Below, one piece after another: positions 1-8,551 of a stretch of 64,000 bases of DNA. How positions within the stretch are numbered: the first letter of the stretch is position 1; the number at the start of each line of letters is the position of its first letter. The stretch covers positions 1,116,001-1,180,000 of the forward strand of contig NZ_CP114286.1 in NCBI RefSeq assembly GCF_027111275.1, in the 5' to 3' direction. The position numbers and the translations under genes were made by a program. The notes under the pieces are model-generated. The model ran no database searches. It was not told the origin of the DNA and saw only the letters and a program-made list of their open reading frames with translations. The stretch comes from Flavobacterium luteolum. Its GTDB lineage: Bacteria > Bacteroidota > Bacteroidia > Flavobacteriales > Flavobacteriaceae.

Positions 1-1076
1 TTACGTAATAGATAAACTGCTAAAATTCCGAAAACAATATTCGGAAACCAAACAGCTAATAAAGGTGAAAATGTAGATTTTTCGGCAAGCGTACCAAAGA
101 TTTTATCAAAGAATACAAATGAAAACGCAATTGCAATTCCGATTGCAAGGTTCATACCCATTCCGCCACGACGTTTCATAGAAGAAACTGAAACCGCAAT
201 AATCGTTAAAATAAATGCTGAAACTGGTATGCTATATTTTTTATAAAGAACAACCAAATAGGTATTAATATTTCCTGAACCTCTTTTTCTTTCTTTTTCT
301 ATAAAATCAATTAATTTACCAAGGGTCAGCGTTTCGGCAATATAAACTACTGGCGTCAAATCTGCCAATTCAAATTTGAAGGCAACACTTTTTTCAGGAG
401 CTTTTTCAAGTACGTCGTTTAATTCTCCTACTGTTCTTTTTGTATAATCGTATAAAATGTAAATCTTCTTTTTAGGATCCCATTTAATACGGCTTGCTGT
501 AATTTTATAAGTCAATTTTTCTTTTTCAAAATGCTCTAAAGAAAAATTGAAAGCTGTTTTTGATTCTTCGTTAAAGCTATTTACAAAAATAAAATCATGA
601 TCGTTAATTTGCCTAAAAACATTAGTGTTTTCGCCTCGCATGAGTTCTTTTCCATTTCCTTTTAAATAAGTGTATCTAAAATTATTATAGCCTTCACTCG
701 CCGCAGGAACAATAAAAAATCCCATAAGCAATACAAAAATCGAAACAATTGTTGCACCAATAATGTAAGGACGCAGAAAACGAGTAAATGAAATTCCAGA
801 ACTCAAAATGGCAATAATTTCAGTATTATTGGCCAATTTTGATGTAAACCAAATTACCGATAAAAACAAAAATATCGGAAACAGCGAATTAATAAAGTAG
901 ATTGTAAAGTTGTAATAATAGAAAGCAATATCGCCAAACGGAATCTTGTTTTCAAGCATTTTATTTACCTTTTCAGAAACGTCAATTACGATTCCGATTG
1001 GCGCAAATAAAAGAAGCATCACAGAAAAAGTTCCGAGGTATCTTTTTAAAATGTATTTATCTATTATTGTCAGCAT
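1..1076 (-). CDS. lptG: LptF/LptG-family permease (partial at left edge)
   Basis: The product is an inner-membrane permease of the YjgP/YjgQ family, which pulls lipopolysaccharide out of the inner membrane in the LptBFG ABC exporter. 358 codons are visible from the ATG at 1076 and the frame is still open at base 1. The family is usually about 360 residues, so only the last few residues are missing. The N-terminus (MLTIIDKYILKRYL) leads into several hydrophobic helices, a polar central periplasmic region follows at about residues 130-250, and three more helices lie near the C-terminus, the typical LptF/G topology. It lies 89 bp downstream of tgt on the same strand, the usual Flavobacterium pairing, and is probably co-transcribed with it. 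Whether this is LptF or LptG cannot be settled here. Confidence 0.85.
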   Translation of the reverse strand, partial: MLTIIDKYILKRYLGTFSVMLLLFAPIGIVIDVSEKVNKMLENKIPFGDIAFYYYNFTIYFINSLFPIFLFLSVIWFTSKLANNTEIIAILSSGISFTRFLRPYIIGATIVSIFVLLMGFFIVPAASEGYNNFRYTYLKGNGKELMRGENTNVFRQINDHDFIFVNSFNEESKTAFNFSLEHFEKEKLTYKITASRIKWDPKKKIYILYDYTKRTVGELNDVLEKAPEKSVAFKFELADLTPVVYIAETLTLGKLIDFIEKERKRGSGNINTYLVVLYKKYSIPVSAFILTIIAVSVSSMKRRGGMGMNLAIGIAIAFSFVFFDKIFGTLAEKSTFSPLLAVWFPNIVFGILAVYLLR

Positions 1077-1094
1077 ATAGAAACTTGTTTGTTT

Positions 1095-1165
1095 TGTTTC
1101 AGGTTCCAAATTTCAAGTTACGCTGAGCAACTTGAAACCTGAAACTAAAAAAACTTGAAACTCTT
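1095..1165. repeat. Palindromic GTTTCAGGTT/AACCTGAAAC repeat
   Basis: The gap between tgt and lptG holds nested inverted repeats: GTTTCAGGTT at 1097-1106 pairs with AACCTGAAAC at 1136-1145, and TTTCAAGTT at 1111-1119 pairs with AACTTGAAA at 1129-1137. The same words recur at 18017-18300 and, degenerately, near 56830. It is therefore a dispersed intergenic repeat and not a gene-specific site. Confidence 0.6.
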
Positions 1166-2296
1166 TTAAAGTCTTTGACTCATATTTTTAACCATCATTT
1201 CTTTCCATGGTCTAAAATCGCCTGCTAAGATATGTTTTCTAGCTTCACGAACCAACCACATATAGAAACCAAGATTATGAATGGTAGCAATTTGCTTTCC
1301 TAAATATTCGTTGGCCGCAAACAAGTGGCGTAAATATGCTTTTGAATATTCTGTGTCAACAAAAGTGTGTCCCATTTCATCAATTGGAGAAAAATCGGCT
1401 TCCCACTTTTTGTTCTTGATATTGATCGTTCCGTTTGCCGTAAACAACATACCGTTTCTTGCATTACGCGTTGGCATAACACAGTCGAACATATCAATTC
1501 CTAACGCGATATTTTCTAAAATATTAATTGGAGTTCCAACTCCCATTAAATAACGAGGTTTATCTTCTGGAAGAATTTCGCAAACTACCTCAGTCATAGC
1601 GTACATTTCTTCTGCTGGTTCACCTACAGAAAGTCCACCAATTGCATTTCCTTGCTGCCCTGCATTGGCAATATATTCAGCCGACTGGCGACGCAAATCT
1701 TTATAAGTACTTCCTTGAACAATCGGAAAAAAAGTCTGTTCGTAACCATATTTATAAGGCACTTTTTCCAAATGATTGATACATCTGTCCAACCAGCGAT
1801 GCGTCATATGCATAGAACGTTGCGCGTAACGGTAATCACAAGGATAAGGCGTACACTCATCAAAAGCCATGATAATATCAGCTCCAATTGTACGCTGAAT
1901 TTCCATTACATTTTCTGGCGTGAAAAAGTGGTAAGAACCGTCAATATGCGATTTAAACTTCACTCCTTCTTCTTTAATTTTTCTATTTGAAGAAAGAGAA
2001 TATACTTGATATCCTCCAGAATCAGTCAAAATATTACGATCCCAGTTCATGAATTTATGTAATCCTCCCGCTTTTTCTAAAATTTCGGTCTGTGGACGTA
2101 AATATAAATGATATGTATTTCCAAGAATAATATCCGGATTTATTTCTTCTTTAAGCTCACGCTGATGCACACCTTTTACAGATGCAACCGTTCCAACTGG
2201 CATAAAAATAGGCGTTTCAATTACGCCGTGATCAGTAGTTATACTTCCCGCTCTTGCTTTAGACTGCGGATCTTTTTGTAATAAATCGAACTTCAT
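1166..2296 (-). CDS. tgt: tRNA-guanine transglycosylase (TGT)
   Basis: It exchanges guanine 34 of the GUN-anticodon tRNAs (Asp, Asn, His, Tyr) for the queuosine precursor preQ1. 376 residues is the normal bacterial length. Visible motifs are the TDSGGYQ segment with Asp92, the GGLSVGEP loop at about 220-227 whose valine is typical of preQ1-using enzymes, and the nucleophile region FDCVMPTRNARNG with Asp271. The segment that normally carries the zinc ligands CxCxxC (about 306-318) reads DEMGHTFVDTEYS and has no cysteine, although the flanking AYLRHL and the later IHN histidine are conserved. The DNA is in frame through this region, so this is not a frameshift. It is followed by lptG. A possible promoter box TATCTTTG lies at 2324-2317 on the minus strand. 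Confidence 0.95.
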   Translation of the reverse strand: MKFDLLQKDPQSKARAGSITTDHGVIETPIFMPVGTVASVKGVHQRELKEEINPDIILGNTYHLYLRPQTEILEKAGGLHKFMNWDRNILTDSGGYQVYSLSSNRKIKEEGVKFKSHIDGSYHFFTPENVMEIQRTIGADIIMAFDECTPYPCDYRYAQRSMHMTHRWLDRCINHLEKVPYKYGYEQTFFPIVQGSTYKDLRRQSAEYIANAGQQGNAIGGLSVGEPAEEMYAMTEVVCEILPEDKPRYLMGVGTPINILENIALGIDMFDCVMPTRNARNGMLFTANGTINIKNKKWEADFSPIDEMGHTFVDTEYSKAYLRHLFAANEYLGKQIATIHNLGFYMWLVREARKHILAGDFRPWKEMMVKNMSQRL

Positions 2297-2515
2297 TTGT
2301 TTCTTTTTTCAGTCGGCAAAGATAAGCTAATTTCAGGGAAATTTAATTAATTAGAAAATTTGTGAATTATAAAATTGAGTTAATTCAAAATCAACATAAA
2401 ACCTAAACTTCAAAAATTTTTAAATTTGAATAAAATCTATTAAAAATGAAATATAGTGCTGTCAGATTGCATGAAGTTAAAGCCCTCACACAGCATATTC
2501 ACAATAAAAAAACAA

Positions 2516-3376
2516 ATGAACTTAGCTCGAAAACTCGGATATCCTGAAAATAGCAAATTGTTAATCATTCACGCTGACGATGCGGGATTATCACATTCCG
2601 AAAATCAGGCAACTATAAAAACACTTCAAAACGGATCTGTCAATTCGTACAGCATAATGGTTCCTTGTCCGTGGTTTTTTGAAATGGCAACTTTTGCTAA
2701 AAACAATCCGAATTATGACTGCGGAATTCATTTGACTCTGACTTGCGAATGGGAAAATTATAAATTTGGTCCAATTCTTCCCATTTCCGAAGTTTCAAGT
2801 CTAGTAGACCAAAATGGTTATTTTTATAAAACCAGACAAGACTTCAAAGTCAACGCAAAACCATCTGAAATTAAAAAGGAACTTACCGCTCAAATCGAAA
2901 AAGCTCTGCAATTTGGCATTCAGCCTACACATCTCGACTCACATATGTGCAGTGTTGGCGTTACTCCTGAAATTTTAGAAATCTATAAAGGGCTAGGAAA
3001 AACATACAATTTACCTGTTTTCATTAATAAAGACTTTGTAGAATCTGTTTCTTTATCTGATGAAAAATATAATTTTGATGATACACTTTTGGCCGATAAA
3101 CTTTTAATTGGATATTATAATGACTTTGAAAAAGGAGAACTTCAAAAATCTTATGAAAAAGCTTTAGACAGTACCATTTCTGGATTAAATGTTTTCCTGC
3201 TCCATCCTGCATTTGATGATTTTGAAATGCAAGGTATTACCATAAATCATCCAAATTTTGGTTCAGAATGGCGCCAAATAGATTTCGATTTTTTCACAAG
3301 TGATCAATGCAAAGCAAAACTAAAAGAGAATAATATTCAATTAGTCACTTGGCGAGAGATTGCTGCTATTAGATAA
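2516..3376 (+). CDS. YdjC/ChbG-family carbohydrate deacetylase
   Basis: This family consists of metal-dependent deacetylases acting on N-acetylated di- or oligosaccharides such as chitobiose. The N-terminal HADDAG motif supplies the metal-binding aspartate, and HLTLT and THLDSHM supply the family histidines. I chose the ATG at 2516 because it puts the core ([19 protein letters not shown]) right after the start. The same frame is open back to a GTG at 2456 with an ATG at 2471, so up to 20 more residues are possible. No signal peptide is seen, unlike many Bacteroidota members, suggesting a cytoplasmic enzyme. It appears monocistronic. The true substrate is not determined by the sequence. Confidence 0.85.
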   Translation: MNLARKLGYPENSKLLIIHADDAGLSHSENQATIKTLQNGSVNSYSIMVPCPWFFEMATFAKNNPNYDCGIHLTLTCEWENYKFGPILPISEVSSLVDQNGYFYKTRQDFKVNAKPSEIKKELTAQIEKALQFGIQPTHLDSHMCSVGVTPEILEIYKGLGKTYNLPVFINKDFVESVSLSDEKYNFDDTLLADKLLIGYYNDFEKGELQKSYEKALDSTISGLNVFLLHPAFDDFEMQGITINHPNFGSEWRQIDFDFFTSDQCKAKLKENNIQLVTWREIAAIR

Positions 3377-3519
3377 TTTTTCAAATTAGAAAATGAGATA
3401 ATTTATTTTATGCAAATATTATAACATACTGATTTTAAAAATATAACTATTGAAACCATAGATTTCATAACTTTATAATAGATTAAAGTATCTGTTTAAT
3501 AATATTAAATATTGGCATT

Positions 3520-3819
3520 ATGATAAATTCAGAAGATAAAAACACAGCAAAAGAAAATGAAATCGAAAGAAATCTGGAAAACCTAAATTATCCAGCAAAT
3601 GAGGACATTTACAATCGTGAAGACAAATCAGAAGATGTAGATCCAGAAAGCATTTCAACTGACCAAACGATTACTCAAAATGACAATGAATGGAAACAAA
3701 ATAGTGACAAACTTGGAAATGATTTAGATATTCCTGGCGCTGAACTAGACGACCAACAAGAAGAAATAGGCTCGGAAGATGAAGAAAATAATTATTACAG
3801 CGAAGGCGATACTGAATAA
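3520..3819 (+). CDS. Small acidic hydrophilic protein, conserved in Flavobacteria
   Basis: This is a 99-residue protein with no hydrophobic stretch and a very high content of Asp, Glu, Asn and Gln, probably disordered in solution. The C-terminal part (DLDIPGAELDDQQEEIGSED followed by EENNYYSEGD) resembles a motif I know from small uncharacterised Flavobacterium proteins, so I regard it as a real gene. The ATG at 3520 and the strong terminator at 3851-3878 frame it as a single-gene unit. A role as a small stress-related protein is possible but nothing in the sequence proves it. A second small, highly charged protein lies at 33992-34366. Confidence 0.75.
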   Translation: MINSEDKNTAKENEIERNLENLNYPANEDIYNREDKSEDVDPESISTDQTITQNDNEWKQNSDKLGNDLDIPGAELDDQQEEIGSEDEENNYYSEGDTE

Positions 3820-3850
3820 AAACCACTATTTATCATATAACACATATCTA

Positions 3851-3878
3851 AAGTCTTGTATTTCACAAGGCTTTTTTT
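3851..3878 (+). terminator. Intrinsic terminator after the acidic protein gene
   Basis: AAGTCTTGT (3851-3859) and ACAAGGCTT (3865-3873) form a 9-bp stem with one G-T pair and a 5-nt loop, followed by a run of T. Confidence 0.8.
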
Positions 3879-4009
3879 GTGCTTTAACATAAATTGTAAA
3901 AACCACATTTATACAAGATTAAAAAGCAAAACACACGTTATATTTTTCTTTATAATGTAAAAAAAATAGTAAAATTTAACAATTGCTATAAAACTAAAGC
4001 AAAAAATCA

Positions 4010-4041
4010 TTTGTCTCCCCGCAAAATAACGATTACTTTTG
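4010..4041 (+). promoter_or_regulatory. Bacteroidota-type promoter of the transketolase operon
   Basis: TTTG at 4010-4013 and TACTTTTG at 4034-4041 are separated by 20 bases, matching the TTG/TAnnTTTG consensus. The transketolase start codon lies 25 bases further on. Confidence 0.7.
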
Positions 4042-4066
4042 CTCCAGTTTAACTTTTACATATAAA

Positions 4067-4915
4067 ATGAAGCCTAACACACAACAATTAAGCGATTTAA
4101 CGATCCAAGTAAGAAGAGATATTCTTAGAATGGTACATGCTGTAAACTCTGGACACCCAGGTGGTTCATTAGGTTGTACTGAATTTTTGGTAACATTATA
4201 TCAAAACATAATGGACCGCAAAGAAGGTTTTGATATGGACGGAATTGGAGAAGATTTATTTTTCCTTTCAAACGGACACATTTCTCCTGTCTTTTATAGC
4301 GTTCTAGCACGCAGTGGTTACTTTCCAGTTTCAGAATTAGCTACATTCAGATTATTAGATTCTCGTTTACAGGGACACCCAACAACTCACGAAGGTTTAC
4401 CTGGAGTTCGCATTGCGTCTGGTTCATTAGGACAAGGTTTATCTGTAGCTTTGGGAGCAGCTCAAGCTAAAAAATTAAACAAAGACAATCACATCGTATA
4501 TAGTTTACACGGAGACGGTGAGTTACAAGAAGGTCAAAACTGGGAAGCTATCATGTATGCTTCTGCTAAAAAAGTAGACAACATTATTGCAACTATCGAC
4601 CTTAATGGAAAACAAATTGACGGAACAACAGATGAAGTTCTGCCAATGGGAAGTATCCGCGCTAAATTTGAAGCTTTTGACTGGGATGTTTTAGAAATTA
4701 AAGAAGGTAACAATATCGATGCTATTATCGCTGGATTAACTGATGCTAAATCAAGAACAGGAAAAGGAAAGCCAGTTTGCATTTTATTACACACAGAAAT
4801 GGGTAATGGTGTAGATTTTATGATGCACACTCATGCTTGGCACGGTAAAGCACCAAACAATGACCAATTGGCAAGTGCTTTAGCTCAAAACATTTCAACT
4901 TTAGCAGACTATTAA
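4067..4915 (+). CDS. Transketolase, N-terminal (TPP-binding) subunit
   Basis: This is the thiamine-diphosphate-binding half of transketolase (pentose phosphate pathway: transfer of two-carbon units between ketoses and aldoses). 282 residues correspond to the first third of the single-chain enzyme. Visible are the GHPGGSLG segment near residue 30 and the TPP motif GDGELQEGQNWEA followed by the downstream DLN. The missing pyrimidine-binding and C-terminal domains are encoded at 5607-6560. Split transketolases are common in archaea and several bacterial phyla, so this is a natural split and not a mutation. The two halves usually lie side by side, but here 691 bases containing another gene separate them. 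Confidence 0.95.
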   Translation: MKPNTQQLSDLTIQVRRDILRMVHAVNSGHPGGSLGCTEFLVTLYQNIMDRKEGFDMDGIGEDLFFLSNGHISPVFYSVLARSGYFPVSELATFRLLDSRLQGHPTTHEGLPGVRIASGSLGQGLSVALGAAQAKKLNKDNHIVYSLHGDGELQEGQNWEAIMYASAKKVDNIIATIDLNGKQIDGTTDEVLPMGSIRAKFEAFDWDVLEIKEGNNIDAIIAGLTDAKSRTGKGKPVCILLHTEMGNGVDFMMHTHAWHGKAPNNDQLASALAQNISTLADY

Positions 4916-4927
4916 ATTAATTGATTG

Positions 4928-5602
4928 ATGAAAAAGCATTTTGCATCTTTATTTTTTTTAATTCTGTTTCAAAATGTTTTTTCTCAAGAATATCATTTTG
5001 ATTATTTTACCCTTTACAAATTCGACAAGGATTCTTTAATTGGCAATAATAGTCAATTCGAATACAATTATTCTAATTCAAAAGACAGCACATATATCCT
5101 TAAAATAACCAAAATTAAAGATACTATATCAAGTGCCGTATTGGTTGATTTAGCGAGAGGGAAAAATTTTATATACAAAGATGAGTCTCATAAAAACAAA
5201 ATAAATGATATAAGTTTATTATCCAGCTCCATTTCTTTTACTTACAATACTGATTATTGTAAATTGAAAAAAAATGGATATTTCTATGAAGTTTTATATT
5301 CTTTGAAAGACAATGTAAAAAACATCAATATCAAACAATTCAAAAACAATAGAAAAAGGGAGCTAATTAATGAATCATTTTATGAAACTGCCCCATCTGA
5401 AATTTCAAAAAATCAACATTTTAATTTCAGAATCCTAGCAACCCCTTTGTGGTGTCAAAAATTTAGATTAAAAAATAATGAAGTTATAACTAGCTCTTAT
5501 TTTATTGAAAAAGGCAAGAAAATGTATTTTCGAAAACTTTTAAAAATTGAAGAAATAGATTTTAGCTTAGACATTAAAAACAAAAATATTACAGCAAATT
5601 AA
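4928..5602 (+). CDS. Hypothetical secreted protein between the transketolase halves
   Basis: I do not recognise this 224-residue protein. It begins with a clear signal peptide (MKKHFASLFFLILFQNVFSQ), so the mature protein is predicted to be exported, unlike the cytoplasmic enzyme encoded on either side. The rest is Lys-, Asn- and Ser-rich with alternating beta-like segments and no cysteine lipobox. I used the ATG at 4928; a TTG directly before it is also in frame. It starts 12 bases after the first transketolase stop and ends 4 bases before the second start, so it must be co-transcribed. Its DNA looks more AT-rich than that of its neighbours, which fits later insertion into the operon. Confidence 0.75.
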   Translation: MKKHFASLFFLILFQNVFSQEYHFDYFTLYKFDKDSLIGNNSQFEYNYSNSKDSTYILKITKIKDTISSAVLVDLARGKNFIYKDESHKNKINDISLLSSSISFTYNTDYCKLKKNGYFYEVLYSLKDNVKNINIKQFKNNRKRELINESFYETAPSEISKNQHFNFRILATPLWCQKFRLKNNEVITSSYFIEKGKKMYFRKLLKIEEIDFSLDIKNKNITAN

Positions 5603-5606
5603 AGCT

Positions 5607-6560
5607 ATGAAAAAATACGAAAATACAGGAAGTAAAGATACTCGTTCTGGTTTTGGAGCGGGAATGACTGAATTAGGTCAAAAAAACGAAAATGTTGTCG
5701 CATTATGTGCTGACTTAATTGGATCATTAAAATTTGATGATTTCAAGAAAAATCACCCAGAGCGTTTTTTCCAAATCGGAATCGCTGAAGCAAACATGAT
5801 TGGAATTGCGGCAGGTTTAACAATTGGAGGAAAAATCCCTTTTACTGGAACTTTCGCTAACTTTTCTACAGGAAGAGTTTACGATCAGATTCGTCAATCT
5901 GTTGCTTATTCAGATAAAAACGTAAAAATCTGTGCCTCTCACGCTGGTTTAACTTTAGGAGAAGACGGAGCAACTCACCAAATTTTAGAAGATATTGGTT
6001 TAATGAAAATGTTGCCAGGAATGACAGTAATCAACACATGCGATTACAACCAGACTAAGGCTGCAACTATTGCATTAGCTAACCACCACGGTCCTGCTTA
6101 CTTACGTTTCGGACGTCCAGTAGTTGCTAACTTTACTCCTGCAGATGAGCCATTCGTAATTGGAAAAGCAATTTTATTAAACGAAGGAACAGATGTTACT
6201 ATTATTGCAACAGGACACTTAGTTTGGGAAGCTCTTATTGCTGCTGAAAAATTAGAAGAAAAAGGAATTTCTGCTGAAGTAATCAACATCCATACTATCA
6301 AACCTCTTGACGAAGAAGCAATTCTTAAATCAGTTGCCAAAACAAGATGTGTAGTTACTGCAGAAGAGCACAACTACCTAGGGGGTCTTGGAGAAAGTGT
6401 TTCTGGAGTATTAGCATTAAACAATCCAACTCCACAAGAATTTGTAGCAGTAAAAGATAGTTTTGGAGAATCTGGAACTCCAGAGCAATTAATGGAAAAA
6501 TACAAATTAAACAACCAAGCGATTGTTGAAGCTGTAGAAAGAGTAATCAAAAGAAAGTAA
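5607..6560 (+). CDS. Transketolase, C-terminal subunit
   Basis: This subunit carries the pyrimidine-binding and C-terminal domains of transketolase and must pair with the product of 4067-4915. The 317 residues include GIAEANMIGIAAGL, where the glutamate activates the cofactor, then FTGTFANFSTGRVYDQIRQS, SHAGLTLGEDGATHQ and a C-terminal domain with HTIKPLDEEAI. The shared TPP fold can also be seen in DXS-like proteins, but the length and the N-terminal partner fit a split transketolase. A strong bidirectional terminator follows at 6589-6616. Confidence 0.95.
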   Translation: MKKYENTGSKDTRSGFGAGMTELGQKNENVVALCADLIGSLKFDDFKKNHPERFFQIGIAEANMIGIAAGLTIGGKIPFTGTFANFSTGRVYDQIRQSVAYSDKNVKICASHAGLTLGEDGATHQILEDIGLMKMLPGMTVINTCDYNQTKAATIALANHHGPAYLRFGRPVVANFTPADEPFVIGKAILLNEGTDVTIIATGHLVWEALIAAEKLEEKGISAEVINIHTIKPLDEEAILKSVAKTRCVVTAEEHNYLGGLGESVSGVLALNNPTPQEFVAVKDSFGESGTPEQLMEKYKLNNQAIVEAVERVIKRK

Positions 6561-6588
6561 TTCTTAAACTTTCTTACTTTATAAAAAA

Positions 6589-6616
6589 CCTCGAAACTTA
6601 AGTTTCGAGGTTTTTT
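6589..6616 (+). terminator. Intrinsic terminator of the transketolase operon
   Basis: CCTCGAAACTT (6589-6599) is followed directly by its perfect complement AAGTTTCGAGG (6600-6610) and then T6. The upstream A-run makes it usable from both strands. Confidence 0.85.
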
Positions 6617-6685
6617 ATTGCCCTGTCTTTTTCCAAACAAACTGACAGATCAAAATCTTCTAGCTTCTAGATTTACTCATAAAAA

Positions 6686-6713
6686 AAGCCTCAAAAATCA
6701 CATTTTGAGGCTT
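6686..6713 (-). terminator. Intrinsic terminator of the FKBP lipoprotein gene
   Basis: AAAGCCTCAAAA and TTTTGAGGCTTT flank a short loop. On the minus strand the stem is followed by a run of seven T, just after the stop codon at 6736. Confidence 0.8.
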
Positions 6714-6735
6714 TCATTTTTCAATATTATTTTAT

Positions 6736-7914
6736 TTAATTCTTTTGATAAGGATATGTTTTATCCAAATGAATTCTTAATCTTCCAGGTTTCGTATAAT
6801 CTTCTGGAACAAATTTAGCAGGATTTGTTATTGATTCAGGTTTTGTAGGATCAGTTAAACCTCCGCTTGGTCTACTAGGAATTCCTCTCGGTTCAGTTTC
6901 ATCAACATTTGGCGTAGCAGAATCATCGTTCATTGGATCCCAAGGATAATAGTTTCTTATTCCAAAATAAAAAGGTGACCCATCCAATGTTCCCCAACCT
7001 ATCTGATCAGTAGGCTTTGTAATTTCAAATCGAGTTGTATAACCATCTCCGTCATCATCAAAATCCAAAAAGTCCGGAATTCCGTCTTTATCAGTATCTT
7101 CTATTTTATCATCTGTCAAAGTAGGATATCTTGCAGTATCTCTCGGATCATAAAGATAACCATCACCATTAAGATCTTCCAAATAAGTTGGCACACCATC
7201 ACCTATTTTCGCTTGCGCAGACGAACTATACTCAATATCAGATCGTTTTAAAGCAAGTAATTTAAAACTAAATACTAAAGGAGAATAAACAGGAATACCT
7301 GCCGGGGGATTCCCATAATACCCTAAGCCTGATGGCAAAAACATTACTCCAGCACCATATCCATCATATGTAAAACTTCCATCAGCGCCAGCTGGGTTAC
7401 GAGTCCCAACTCTAAATTGTGGCATAATCTCAGGCCAGCCATCTATAATAGGATTTGTAAGATAAATATCTAAATTGAAATCACGTTCTAATCCGTAAGA
7501 ACTATCAAATTGAGTACCGTCTAAAAGCGTTCCTGTGTACGAAACAGTAATCTCATCAAAATTGCATGGTCTCTCACCAACACCTTCTCTAAAACTTAGA
7601 TAATAAACTTTGTAATTAACTCCACGGCTAGCAACCTCTCTATATTTTAAAGGATACTCCTGCTGCTCCCAAATAGAAGTTTGCGTTCCTCCTGCTGGAA
7701 TCTTTGCTATTGTAACATCATAATTATCTGTTACTGTAATATAATTTGTCTTTAAATATTTTTCAATAGAATCATTATCTGCTTTATACTGCTCTGCATA
7801 ATCTCTCACAGGAACCACTACCGATTTATCATCATCGCTTTTATTACAAGAAACGATGGCAATACCAGCGAGTAACAAAACAAAATAATATTTAAATTTA
7901 TTCATTATTATCAT
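6736..7914 (-). CDS. FKBP-type peptidyl-prolyl isomerase lipoprotein with Ca-binding Asp repeats
   Basis: The N-terminus (MNKFKYYFVLLLAGIAIVSCNK) is a lipoprotein signal with Cys in the lipobox. A FKBP fold follows at about residues 105-235: DEITVSYTGTLLDGTQFDSS, PGLGYYG-like and PLVFSFKLLAL strands are recognisable. After it comes a DGDG-rich stretch (DTDKDGIPDFLDFDDDGDG, about 270-290) of the thrombospondin type 3 or calcium-binding kind, then a Pro-rich tail. FKBP proteins fold secreted proteins; in Flavobacterium related lipoproteins such as GldI assist gliding and secretion, but this one is larger and I do not call it GldI. The start could be 7914 or the ATG at 7905. It diverges from the S4 protein gene. 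Confidence 0.85.
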   Translation of the reverse strand: MIIMNKFKYYFVLLLAGIAIVSCNKSDDDKSVVVPVRDYAEQYKADNDSIEKYLKTNYITVTDNYDVTIAKIPAGGTQTSIWEQQEYPLKYREVASRGVNYKVYYLSFREGVGERPCNFDEITVSYTGTLLDGTQFDSSYGLERDFNLDIYLTNPIIDGWPEIMPQFRVGTRNPAGADGSFTYDGYGAGVMFLPSGLGYYGNPPAGIPVYSPLVFSFKLLALKRSDIEYSSSAQAKIGDGVPTYLEDLNGDGYLYDPRDTARYPTLTDDKIEDTDKDGIPDFLDFDDDGDGYTTRFEITKPTDQIGWGTLDGSPFYFGIRNYYPWDPMNDDSATPNVDETEPRGIPSRPSGGLTDPTKPESITNPAKFVPEDYTKPGRLRIHLDKTYPYQKN

Positions 7915-7984
7915 TTTTTTAGGTGCGCAAGATACAATATTGATTTATTTTTGTAAAGAATTTAACTTGGATTTTAGAAAAATT

Positions 7985-8380
7985 ATGAGAATAGATAAAT
8001 ACTTGTGGTGCGTTCGTTATTACAAGACCAGAAACATGGTTACTGAAGCCTGCAAAAAGAATCAGATCACTGTAAATGGGCAGGTTGCAAAACCATCAAA
8101 AGAAGTTTTTCCTACGGACCGAATTACTTTTAGAAAAGATCAAATTACACAAATTATAACGGTTTTAGATATTCCGCAAAGCCGTGTTGGAGCAAAATTG
8201 GTTGATATTTACCGAAAAAATGAAACGCCGCCAGAAGCTTATGCACATTTAGAGCTATTAAAACTATCTAAAGAACATTATAGAAGAAGTGGTACCGGAC
8301 GTCCAACTAAAAAAGACCGAAGAGACATTGATGATTACGGAGACGAAATTTACGATGACGAAGAAGAGGAAACTGAATAA
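7985..8380 (+). CDS. S4-domain RNA-binding protein (Hsp15-like)
   Basis: The 131-residue protein opens with the S4 domain (MRIDKYLWCVRYYKTRNMVTEACKKNQITVNG), the RNA-binding fold found in Hsp15/RqcP and ribosomal protein S4. Hsp15-like proteins bind stalled 50S subunits carrying peptidyl-tRNA and help rescue them. The C-terminus is basic (RRSGTGRPTKKDRR) and then very acidic (DDEEEETE). The ATG at 7985 starts exactly at the domain; the frame is open upstream but the extension shows no conservation. The gene stands alone, opposite the FKBP gene. Confidence 0.85.
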   Translation: MRIDKYLWCVRYYKTRNMVTEACKKNQITVNGQVAKPSKEVFPTDRITFRKDQITQIITVLDIPQSRVGAKLVDIYRKNETPPEAYAHLELLKLSKEHYRRSGTGRPTKKDRRDIDDYGDEIYDDEEEETE

Positions 8381-8384
8381 ATTC

Positions 8385-8530
8385 CTTTTTTAAAATTTCA
8401 TTTTTTTAAATTCCAAATTCCCAAAAAAAGTAATCAAATTTCAAAACAGTCAAAATAAAAACAAACTTCCCGCAATAATTGGAATCTGGAATTTATTTTG
8501 AGGTTTCGGGATTGGATTTTAAATTAATTA
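8385..8530. repeat. AAATTCCAAATTCC / TTGGAAT-type intergenic repeat
   Basis: The gap between the S4 and phosphoribosyltransferase genes contains repeated AAATTCC and AATTTCAAA words and, further on, the opposite orientation TTGGAATCTGGAATTT. The same two-sided pattern occurs at 40445-40550 between cobU and bluB-cobT, so it is a low-complexity dispersed repeat family. Confidence 0.4.
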
Positions 8531-8551
8531 TCTTAGCAAAAAAAATACACC

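Noticed and set aside
4916..5606. The split transketolase as a frameshifted single gene
   Set aside because: Each half has its own start and stop, the break lies at the domain boundary known from natural split enzymes, and 691 bases with another gene lie between them.
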